Shown here piece after piece: positions 32,638 to 42,057 of a stretch of DNA of 64,000 bases. The stretch is from Turritopsis dohrnii. Its lineage: Eukaryota > Cnidaria > Hydrozoa > Anthoathecata > Oceaniidae. The number at the start of each line of letters is the position of its first letter. Position 1 is the stretch's first letter. The stretch covers positions 62,001-126,000 of the forward strand of contig BQMF02000589.1 in assembly GCA_027922465.2 (NCBI GenBank), in the 5' to 3' direction. A program made the position numbers and the translations under genes. Under the pieces are notes generated by a model. It was given only the letters and a program-made list of their open reading frames with translations, did not search any database and was not told the DNA's origin.

Positions 32638-34305
32638 TTAACGTTTTCTTGAATTCATAAAGTTCTTCTTTTCTGTTCTTATCTTTATCATAAGTCTTTG
32701 GAAACTGTATTTCTGAACGAACAGCTTTAGTGATGATGATTTTTCCACAACTTCATTCACTGTTTTTTGCGTTACTAAGTGTGACCCATAGATCATGTCC
32801 ATGAAGCATTTTTGTATTAACTTCACTTCATCAGGAAGGTATTGAACCCTAGCTTTAGCATTATAACAATCTTTGACACTATCAATATCCGCCTCGCTAT
32901 CATCAGTATCTGTATTATTTTTTTCCTCTCCAAAATCCGCATCGTTTACGTCTACATGATCAAGATGCTCGCTTGTGTCATTAAGGCTCTTCTGCTTTTT
33001 TATATACCTTAACTTATCTCTAATTTGTTTCTCTGACATCGGAATATCAACAATGCAATCTACTTTTGCTCGCACAGTGTCAATCGTTATGTTTTCATTC
33101 GATTGAAGAACCTCCTTGTAAATACATCTTAATTGCATGTTGTGATCTTCATTGTTTTGTGAAATGTTTGACCGCATAACATTTTGCATTGTCTTGTATG
33201 TTTTCGATACGTTCTTTGCCTTTTCTTGCAAAAAGTAAGATCTTTTAGCTGTATCGAGACTGTGGCACATCATGTTACTGAGATCTTGCTTCATGTTTGG
33301 AGCCGTAGAGTGAGCCTTGGATACGAAACTTTTTCGCACTAAAGTTGTAGTAAACCTTCTTCTCTGCTTATCTAGCAGATTAAGATTGATTGCTCTGGAG
33401 AAGTAGCTGTTGAACTGATCTCCAACCATTGACGCTGTCATCTTTCTTCCCGACCAACTAACAAACATATGCGAACTTTGTGACGTATCAATTCCGGGAA
33501 GTTTATTACGTATGTGTTTTACATAATAATGGCTTAGTTTAAACAATTGAGTGGAGAACACAATCATAGCTGGGCCCGAAGTGGCAGCTGTTTTGTGAGT
33601 TTTCACATAAACTATGTGGGTTCCATTTTCTGATTCCTGGGCATTCTGAAACTCTTGAAGTGTCATATTATGTATCGCACCAGGCCTGGAAGCATTACCC
33701 AATATCAAAGATGTCATAATGTAATCTCTGCACTTTGAGAATACTTGGACTTGTAGTGGAGCATTCGAAAACATACTCTGTCGGATTGCTGTTTCGCTAT
33801 CCTTTACTAAGTTTGAGTTGTCAAACATGACTAAGTCTTCGGCAGATATTAAATGATGGAGATCTTCGACTTGACGTTCATATTTCCGTATATTTAATCG
33901 TTTTTGATAATTTGATATCCAATTAGAAATTATTTTTTGCAACCTTTGACATTGTTCTAAATATGGCCTTGCATTTTCAGGCTTGTCACACAACATAAAT
34001 TCAAAGAAGAACCGGAGAGCCAGAAGATAGTTGCGGACGGTGCCAGGTGTTCTGATTTTATCAAACTGATTTAGAAAACTATCTCGGATTGCCTCCTTTG
34101 AAAACAATGATGCGATATCAAATTTGTCGTTACTGACACATTTCCAAATGTACAGTACTTGGCGTGAGCGCTGCATAGCATCTCTTGATGTTTTTAACCT
34201 GCCATCAACGCTTTCTTGCCATTTTCTGAACGAATTCATTAGCTTGTCTGCATTATTTGGCGTTAGTATAAAACCAACCTCTTCATCTTCATCGTCACTG
34301 AGAAC
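32638..34305 (-). CDS. Terminal exon: Crypton-like tyrosine recombinase domain
   Basis: About 555 codons after the acceptor TAGTTCTCAG; the apparent upstream ATG at 34332 lies in the intron. A helical SAM-like N-terminal part precedes ILGNASRPGAIHNM (box I Arg), VKTHKTAATSGPAMI (a plausible catalytic Lys, beta hairpin), LVRKSFVSKAHS (box II Arg, with Thr where the HxxR His is usual), MMCHSLDTAKRSYFLQ (His and nucleophilic Tyr), then an acidic stretch and a basic C-terminus. R, K, R, H and Y are all present, so catalysis is conceivable. Cryptons are YR DNA transposons and have been domesticated in animals; assignment to that group is by motif only. Confidence 0.8.
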   Translation of the reverse strand, partial: VLSDDEDEEVGFILTPNNADKLMNSFRKWQESVDGRLKTSRDAMQRSRQVLYIWKCVSNDKFDIASLFSKEAIRDSFLNQFDKIRTPGTVRNYLLALRFFFEFMLCDKPENARPYLEQCQRLQKIISNWISNYQKRLNIRKYERQVEDLHHLISAEDLVMFDNSNLVKDSETAIRQSMFSNAPLQVQVFSKCRDYIMTSLILGNASRPGAIHNMTLQEFQNAQESENGTHIVYVKTHKTAATSGPAMIVFSTQLFKLSHYYVKHIRNKLPGIDTSQSSHMFVSWSGRKMTASMVGDQFNSYFSRAINLNLLDKQRRRFTTTLVRKSFVSKAHSTAPNMKQDLSNMMCHSLDTAKRSYFLQEKAKNVSKTYKTMQNVMRSNISQNNEDHNMQLRCIYKEVLQSNENITIDTVRAKVDCIVDIPMSEKQIRDKLRYIKKQKSLNDTSEHLDHVDVNDADFGEEKNNTDTDDSEADIDSVKDCYNAKARVQYLPDEVKLIQKCFMDMIYGSHLVTQKTVNEVVEKSSSLKLFVQKYSFQRLMIKIRTEKKNFMNSRKR

Positions 34306-37300
34306 TACAAAAAACAAGATCAGCTTTAGCATTTAAATGCGTAAATCATGACGTCACTATGCATAAACTAAATGTTAAACAGTAGAGTAAAGAAAAGAGG
34401 AAAATGCAGCAAAATAAGTAAATGGATTATTATAAAGGAGATTACGTTCTTACAAATATTTGAAACAAAATACAGACTTACTATCCACATCATCCAATGC
34501 TTTGTCCAACAAAATTGGTTCGCTGTTAAGTTCTTCTGGTGTTAATTCTGAATCGCGTGTAGTAGGATGTACTTCAGAAGCAGAGTCTGTAATTTAGTGT
34601 AACACAAATGTATAATATTTGTTTGACAATGTAATTACCACTGACATCAATCAAAAAGAAAGAAGAACTATAAAGTCAAACCTTTCTGTGCTGTTTTTTC
34701 ATGTATCGGTTGCAATGTCCCTTCAAGTGAATTGCCATTTTCTCCAATTTTTTCTGCGTCGTTCCCTTCAAAATAAAAAAATGCAACCATGTATCTTAAA
34801 AAATGATAATATTGGATGATAGCAATTTTTGAAACACTTTTAATACAAACCTAGTTTCTTTAAAGCTGTGGCTTTCTTTTTGACTTTAGGACACCCGTGG
34901 TGGAGTAAAGTATTTAAAATACCCGTGTTTCTCCTCCTACTACTACTACTACTCCTCCAAGTTATGAACGTTTTCGTGCAGCGTTTACATGACATCGTTG
35001 CCGAATTCGCAAATTTGCTCAAATTAGGACTTCCAGTTGACCAATTTTCATGAAAATTTGCACAGAGCACAATTGAAAGGTGCTGAATTCGAATTTGACA
35101 ATGATATTGCCAGGTTTGACTAAAATTGGCCAATTTAGGCCAAATTTGGACCAAATTTCGAAAGTTCTTCAATTTTCATGAAATTTTGCACGGATCACAA
35201 TTGAAAGATGCTGATTTCGAATTTGACAATGATTTTGTCAGGTTTGAATAAAATTGGCCAATTTAGGCCAAATTTGGACCAAATTTCGAAAGTTCTTCAA
35301 TTTTCATGAAATTTTGCACGGATCACAATTGAAAGATGCTGATTTCGAATTTGACAATGATTTTGTCAGGTTTGAATAAAATTGGCCAATTTAGGCCAAA
35401 TTTGGACCAAATTTCGAAAGTTCTTCAATTTTCATGAAATTTTGCACGGATCACAATTGAAAGATGCTGATTTCGAATTTGACAATGATTTTGTCAGGTT
35501 TGAATAAAATTAGACAATTTAGGCCAAATTTGGACCAAATTTCGAAAGTTCTTCAATTTTCATGAAATTTTGCACGGATCACAATTGAAAGATGCTGATT
35601 TCGAATTTGACAATGATTTTGTCAGGTTTGAATAAAATTGGCCAATTTAGGCCAAATTTGGACCAAATTTCGAAAATTCTTCAATTTTCATGAAATTTTG
35701 CACGGATTACAATTGAAAGATGCTGATTTCGAATTTGACAATGATTTTGTCCGGTTTGACTAAAATTGGGCAATTTAGGCCAAATTTGGACCAAATTTCG
35801 AAAGTTCTTCAATTTTCATGAAATTTTGCACGGATCACAATTGAAAGGTGCTGATTTCAAATTTGACAACGATATTGCCAGGTTTGATTAAAACTGGCCA
35901 ATTTAGGCCAAATTTGGACCAAATTTCGAAAGTTCTTCAATTTTCACAAAAATTTGCACGGATCACATTTGAAAGGTGCTGATTTCGAATTTGACAATGA
36001 TGTTGTCAGGTTTGACTAAAATTGGCCAATTTAGGTCAAATTTGGACCAAATTTCGTAAGTTCTTCAATTTCCATGAAAATTTGCACAGAGCACAATTGA
36101 AAGGTACTGAATTCGAATTTGACAATGATATTACCAGGTTTGACTAAAACTGGCCAATTTAGGCCAAATTTGGACCAAATTTCGAAAGTTCTTCAATTTT
36201 CATGAAATTTTGCACGGATTACAATTGAAAGATGCTGATTTCGAATTTGACAATGATGTTGCCAGGTTTGACTAAAATTGGCCAATTTAGGTCAAATTTG
36301 GACCAAATTTCGTAAGTTCTTCAATTTTCATGAAATTTTGCACGGATTACAATTGAAAGGTGCTGATTTCAAATTTGGCAATGATTTTGTCGGGTTTGAG
36401 TAAAATTGGCCTTTTAGGCCAAATTTGGACCAAATTTCGAAAGTTCTTCAATTTTCATGAAATTTTACACGTATTACAATTGAAAGGTGCTAATTTCAAA
36501 TTTGACAATGATTTTGTCAGGTTTAACTAAAATTGGCCATTTTAGGCCAAATTTGGACCAAATTTCGAAAGTTCTTCAATTTTCATGAAATTTTGCTCGA
36601 ATACAAATGAAAGGTGCTGATTTCAAATTTGACAATGATTTTGACAGGTTTGACTAAAATTGGGCAATTTAGGCCAAATTTGGACCAAATTTCGAAAGTT
36701 CTTCAATTTTCATGAAATTTTGCACGGATCACAATTGAAAGGTGCTGATTTCAAATTTGACAGCGATATTGTCAGGTTTGATTAAAACTGGCCAATTTAG
36801 GCCAAATTTGGACCAAATTTCGAAAGTTCTTCAAATTTCAAAAAATTTTGCGCCGATCACATTTGAAAGGTGCTGATTACGAATTTTTCAGTCATTTTGT
36901 CAGATTTGACCAGAAGTAGGTAATGCGGGCCAAATTTGGATCAAACTTAGAAAGTTCTACAATATTCATAAAAATTTCCACAACGCACAATTAGAAGTTG
37001 CTGATTTTGAATTTGCCAGTCATTTTATTAGATTTGAACATAATTTGGCAATTCGGCAACGTTCTATTTTTGAGACTAAATATGTATCGTTGTGTTACGT
37101 CCTGAAGTCTTCAAGCCAAGTGGCTTCTTGTTATCTTTTAATTTAGCAATCTTGATCACTTTTTCTTCGATGTAATCAGCATCAGAATCAGAGTCCATTT
37201 CTTCGCTATCTCTATTAGCTATAGACTGAAATTCTTTGAAGCCATATTTCCTTACAGAATCTTTAAAAAGGGTCGATTTCAAGAAGGTCTTCATCGCTTG

Positions 37301-40300
37301 TCTCGCTATTACCGTTGTCTTCCTCCTCGCTATCCAATTCTACTACCGACGACTTCTTCAAGCGAGAAAACAAAACATTGTCCTTGATTTTGTGGGTATC
37401 CCGTAAATGGTTGTCTATTCTTCGAACAACCTAAATGGGTACAACAATAGAAAACGAGTTACAAATGTTAATATGCCTAAACATTCTGATCAATGAAAAA
37501 GCTTACCTTTGAACAGCCTTTCACAGGACAACATTTACGCGGATGATGTCGTGGTTTTGTTTTCCTTTGTTCGGGAGGTAATTTTGCTCTCTGCTTGTAC
37601 ATTTTGAACTGACTCTTTAGACTTAGGGCTTGTTCATCAGCTATCTTGTGGATTTTTATCAAATGAAGCTTCAGATCAACACGTTCAACGCCACAATACG
37701 GGCACTTAGTTCTGCGTTTTCTTTTGACTGGATTTGGGACTACACTAGCTTCCGAAGTGTTATTCTCAATCCATGTATTGAATGACTACAACGAAAAGAA
37801 ACTATAATTTTAAATCATTGAACTGTTTTCCAAGTTGAGAAGTTCTAAAAAAAAAATTTTACCTCTGTTGCCTTTAATACATCTCCGGAATATAATGCTG
37901 TAAGTAAATCTTTCATTTCATCCTAAGAATTATAAGATAAAGTAATACTTTGTACAAGAAAAACGTTAAAAATTAGGAAATCAACTTTTCTGACAGCACA
38001 TTAGATATTCTTACCAGCCGTTTACCATCAACGTTTTTGCTTCTGTTTTCTGTTTCTGCAGTTGGCTCTGAATCAGCTTCCCTGTTAGAAAATTTAACTA
38101 ATGAATTACATTGATAAAATGTCGAACAATTAAACATAAAAAAGGCTAAAGTATAAATCTATCAAAAGCGTATGCGATAAGTACCTTTCTGAAACTTTGG
38201 GGATTTCCATTGGTATATCTTCCTGCAATATAAAACAGTGATTAGTGTTAGTAAAAACTATTAATCCAGCCTTCTCACTACCTGCATTTTAAAGTGGTTA
38301 GTGGAAACGCAAGCCCTTCAGATGCTTTCACACGCTTCTTAAGTGTTAAACAAAGTTTATTGATTCATCATAGTTGATTTCGTTAGGGATTATAACTCCA
38401 CAAGAATTTCTAAAGGACCTCTATAGGGTGGCTACACATTCATACATACAGCATCGAAGTATTCTCAAAGTTATTATGAGACATACGTAATTTTCCTCCA
38501 AAATGATTGAACCAGTTGCAATTTTTGGTTGTAAGGAACTACCTATATCATAGAAATCACCTGGTTAGAAACAATTTTAATGTTGTTTATTCTGAAAGGA
38601 AATTATGGAAGCAATGTCACATTCAACAAAATATACCTTTTACATCGTTTGGTGAAATCGCTTCTTCAGATGAAAACTCTGATAAATCCGAAGCTGGTAG
38701 TCCGCCTGGAATAAATAAGTCATAATATGAATAAAATTAATTAGTTTTCTGGAGCTATATACAAAATTAAACTTACAACCACCATTTTCTAAGTAATATC
38801 GAGCCTGTGGTGCAGTTAACTCTGCTATGCTGATCAAAATCCAAATTCGAATAGTTGGAGCAAGGACTTTCATGCAAACATCAAACAGATTGGGATATAA
38901 TTCATTTAGCCTTTCCAGAAGTTTTTGTTCTATTTCGTCTGGAATTCCACCGTAAGCATATCCCATACTCGTAAGGTGGTGCTTCATTATTCGTTTTCCT
39001 CCAACCAAAATCTTTTCTCCAGTCATAACAGAGTATCTCCAATTTTTTCTTGTTTTATTGATTATTTCGTTTATGAATGGTTTCGCAACAAGTATAAATT
39101 TTTCTAATAACTCTGGAGTCAATTTCTTTTCTAATAAAATATCAGTATCATACAAAGCCTTTTCTGTCATACGTGAAACTAAAGTTAAGAAAATAGTTTA
39201 GGTTGAAGTAATTCAAACTAGAATGTCAAAAATTTAGATGAGCATGAGCTTACAATCCATCTGATTATCATCAAATTCATCTATTTTGGATAGCCAATTT
39301 TCATCTAAATTTAAGGTAACACTATCAACACTTCAGATAATTGAAATATTGACGTTAAATTGATGTACCGTATTTCCTCCATCTAGCGCCGCCCTCTAAA
39401 GAGCGCCGCACCTAAACTCTCAAAAATTTTAAGAGCGCCGCTACCTGATAAGCGCCGCACCTCTCAAAGCGGCGCTTTTTGGGAAAAAATGAAAAGGAGT
39501 CGTTGAAACAAGTCGAAGAAGAGGTATCGTCGCTCAACCCTTTTGAGATTTCAGAATCAGACGTGGAAGACACCTGTCAGCCCTTTCACTTTGATCGACG
39601 AAGATATGGAAATATTATAAGTATTCTTTTAATAAGAAGAAAATATGTCTAAAAATCTAAAGTATAGTTTTCAATTTCATGGGTCAAGGAAACCCTTGAT
39701 TTCTCAGGCCTTTATAAAGTTGGATACATTCACTCGCGCATGGTGAATCGCCGCCAAGGGGAATTGAACCCCGATCTCCCGCATGAAATACGAGAGTGAT
39801 AACCACTATACTACGGCGCCACTTATTAAAGTTTCCACCTATTAGGGGGTGGTTTATTGGAGGGAGGAGCTTAAAAGAGGGAGGGCGCTTAATAGAGGAT
39901 TTACCGTATATGATAGCAAAATTTGTTTTTTCAATCTTATATACAATAGTATATAAGTAATAGGGCTACTTGATTTTATTTTTTTATTTTTTTGTATTAG
40001 CTGCTAATATGATACAAAACTAACAAAAAGTTAAAAAAAACGTACCAAATCAGATGTCTCACAGTTAGACACATTATCATTAGGAAGGATTGTGAGTGGG
40101 ATCTACAAAAACAAATTCATTTTGACGCTTTTTTTTCCACACATTTTCAATCAATTTTCAAAATGTGCGATGGAATTAGACTTTCCTTTTTGCTTCATGG
40201 TTCAAAGTTTTGATATGCGTGTTTCAAGTTTATAACCAATGCAGAATGTGCTCATGCGCATACCGCTTAATCTGTGAAATATATCAAAATAATACTGTCA

Positions 40301-40907
40301 AAAAATACGTCAAAATGGTGTTTGTGAAAAAAATGTTACCTCCTGATCAACAAACTCAACATCCATGTAGGTAGTAAAGTCCACATCATCATTCTATAAG
40401 AGATAAAAGCTATTAATAAAGGAAAAAGTTTCACGAGTAAACAGTAAAGTCACTTGCTCATCATTATTAGGAAATGTGTATAATATCTGAAACCATTTTA
40501 CCTTCTTCGAAACTTGAATTAAATCATATGGTGCATCACTGGATTTCTAATAAGAAAAAGCAAAATAGCTCAAGCAAACTACTAAAAGTATCATTGATAT
40601 TTCTAACAAAACAACAATAAAAACAACAGAAAAGTATCGCACATTTTGCCAACTAAGACCAGTTATACCATAATCATATCTTAATTCCGTTCCCTTTGCA
40701 ATGTCTTTTATAGCAAACAAACATAACGCTGTCTTGTTGCCACAGTGAACTACTTTAACAATACTTAGATGTGATAGTGGTGCCGAGATGATTGCAGTGT
40801 CTTTCAGGAAGCAAGCAGAAAGATCGACCGTTCCAGTTGGTTTGTTTCTTTTTACCGATGTGAGGTAAGAATGAAATTCAACTTTCGACACATGTCGAAA
40901 CTTAAAA
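32638..40907 (-). CDS. Multi-exon gene: SET-like domain, C2H2 zinc fingers and Crypton-like tyrosine recombinase
   Basis: At least 14 minus-strand exons with canonical borders, for example 40907-40643, 40546-40502, about 40396-40342, 40103-40047, 39300-39254, 39180-38779, 38707-38640, 38223-38185, 38090-38016, 37922-37862, 37788-37504, 37432-about 37300, 34766-34683, 34592-34480 and 34305-32638. Where I checked phases (the last three exons) they join in frame. The order is a SET-like C-terminal half (CLFAIKDIAKGTELRYDYG), an unrecognised helical domain (38779-39180), acidic linkers, two C2H2 fingers, acidic linkers and the recombinase. No exon has an internal stop. Exon assignment between 37.3 and 34.9 kb, across the satellite intron, and the 5' start are uncertain; it could also be two genes. 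All exons lie inside a block inserted in a SINE tail, so the gene may be cargo or the engine of a mobile element. Confidence 0.6.
35005..37060. repeat. 128-bp tandem satellite, about 16 copies
   Basis: The anchor TTTCGAAAGTTCTTCAATTT recurs at intervals of 128 bp (35159, 35287, 35415, 35543, 35671, 35799, 35927 and on), with 127-bp steps near the right end. Central copies are almost identical; both ends are diverged, the usual picture of unequal exchange. It lies in what appears to be one intron of the SET-YR gene. Confidence 0.95.
37504..37788 (-). CDS. Exon with C2H2 zinc fingers
   Basis: The first finger KCPYCGVERVDLKLHLIKIH fits C-x2-C-x12-H-x4-H. The second begins CPVKGCSK at the exon end and is completed by the next exon (VVRRIDNHLRDTH), so the finger is split by an intron with GTAAG donor at 37503. 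A finger completed across a splice junction supports the exon model. Role inferred: DNA binding or targeting. Confidence 0.75.
38779..39180 (-). CDS. Exon with unrecognised helical domain
   Basis: About 130 codons bounded by splice-like sites, the right one a GTAAG donor after NGGC. It contains KHHLTSMGYAYGGIPDEIEQ and LYPNLFDVCMKVLAPTIRIWIL. Hydrophobic pattern suggests a compact helical domain. I do not recognise it. Confidence 0.55.
39366..39908. mobile_element. Intronic MITE with GCGCCGC subterminal repeats
   Basis: Imperfect terminal inverted repeats: TACCGTATTTCCTC at the left, TACGGTAAATCCTC read inward from the right. The left subterminal region holds at least five GCGCCGC-type units, one of them inverted; the right has GGGCGCTT. 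It contains a head-only SINE B copy (39724-39820). It lies in an intron of the SET-YR gene. Confidence 0.65.
39724..39820 (-). mobile_element. SINE B fragment, tRNA-like head only
   Basis: Almost identical to the head of 28796-29137, including TAGTATAGTGGTTATCAC and GGGGTTCAATTCCCC. The body and tail are missing. Confidence 0.8.
40643..40907 (-). CDS. Exon with SET-like C-terminal segment
   Basis: CGNKTALCLFAIKDIAKG and TELRYDYG match the SET-domain beta strands and the conserved (G)EL-x-YDYG end, as in KMT5A-like enzymes. The upstream NHS motif, which shapes the S-adenosylmethionine site, is not visible here: ISAPLSHLSIVKVV stands in its place. The first half of the domain was not found upstream. 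Enzymatic activity is therefore doubtful; a degenerate, binding-only SET domain is equally possible. Confidence 0.6.
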
Positions 40908-41581
40908 ATTGCGTCAGTCCTTGATGCAAGTCCAATACACTTAATCCAAGTAAAGTTTACTAGCGAAAAAGCACCTTTTTTAAGAGTACCGGCTACTTTA
41001 GAAAAGTAGCTGCAGAAACCATTTGCTATTTAGTGTTTGTTTGAAGATTCTTCACCATTGGTATTAAAAGTCTGGTTTTGAGTTTCAATTTTTCCTTTAA
41101 TATCATAGCTATATTGATTTTATAACTGACCAAAATTTACTAGGATCATTTTTGTTTTCGGCAAGTTCATGAATGCAAGGGGATCAGAAAAACAGCTTTC
41201 AGTTAGACTGAACGATATTGTTTCGCTAGTCATTCAAAGGAATAGGATTTTTTCAAATTATTTGTGAGCATGAATTGCTTGAGTGTAAATTACGCAGAAG
41301 GATTGTACAGTAAAAACTATTTTGGATCTGACACTAATCTATTCTATATTCAATGTTTTTACAGAATGGCACATCAGTATTTTTAAATATACTTGAAATA
41401 TAATTTTTTCCGTCAACATGGTCCTGTGTTTAAAAGAAAAACGAAAAAAATTCTTACTTTCCCGGTTATCGCCCACCGTAGTTTTGTGCAGCTCATATAA
41501 CTTACGCAACTTACGACTCGAAGTTTACCTGGGCTCTATATATATAATAAAAAATACGAAACACACGGCAGCCGTCACACT
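40908..41581. other. Upstream region of the SET-YR gene, no gene recognised
   Basis: AT-rich. It may contain the missing 5' exon and promoter, but I cannot point to either. Confidence 0.4.
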
Positions 41582-41774
41582 TAGAAAATAGGGAACCCCA
41601 TATTAGAATTTCGGGAACAAGAACTTGAAATTCGGGAACACAAATAGAATTTCAGGAACATAAAATGCTAATCATTAGAAAATTGGGAACATGTTCCCGA
41701 AATTCTAATAAGTAATAGAATTTTGGGATCATTGATAGAAATTCGGGAACAGTAAAATAGAAAATAAGGAACTC
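41582..41774 (+). promoter_or_regulatory. Iteron-like cluster, consensus TAGAAATTCGGGAACA
   Basis: Eight direct copies (about 41582, 41605, 41625, 41645, 41676, 41715, 41735, 41758) and one inverted copy (41691-41707), which with its neighbour forms a palindrome around GGGAACATGTTCCC. Copies vary at one to four positions. It lies between the SET-YR gene and the right edge of the 11-kb block, where a recombinase-binding or terminal region would be expected. Function is inference. Confidence 0.55.
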
Positions 41775-41781
41775 GATATTG

Positions 41782-41854
<73 letters not shown>
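41782..41854 (+). repeat. (TTAC)n, right part of the split SINE tail
   Basis: About 18 units, followed at once by CTCTTCGACATCCT, the second copy of the SINE target-site duplication, and the DIRS coding sequence. Confidence 0.95.
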
Positions 41855-41855
<1 letters not shown>

Positions 41856-41867
41856 CTTCGACATCCT

Positions 41868-42045
41868 GCGATAAGCTTTGAGGCCGACTCTGAAATTCCT
41901 GAGTCAGAAAGTCTCTTCCTGAGACTTTCCAGGCCACCAATCGCAGACTGTTGTTGATGGTCAATGGATGAGAATCTCCTGAAGGATTCTTGAGAAGATC
42001 GCTTCTTCTTGGTAAGAGAACTGGGTTCTGTATCGACATTTGCAA
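41868..42045 (-). pseudogene. DIRS tyrosine recombinase, N-terminal part
   Basis: In the Gag frame, ESLRKRLSDSGISESASKL leads to AGCRR at the SINE insertion point, continued by ESSTGGYESAW at 30394. This places the recombinase start within sequence that also encodes the RNase H end in another frame. Confidence 0.7.
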
Positions 42046-42057
42046 CAGCTGGGGATA

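Noticed and set aside
34840..35172. 110-codon minus-strand ORF at the satellite edge
   Set aside because: Mostly satellite sequence and a (TAG)n run. Only its last part may be a real exon of the SET-YR gene.
35005..37060. CRISPR-like or coding repeat array
   Set aside because: Units are 128 bp with no unique spacers and no conserved frame. A eukaryotic satellite.
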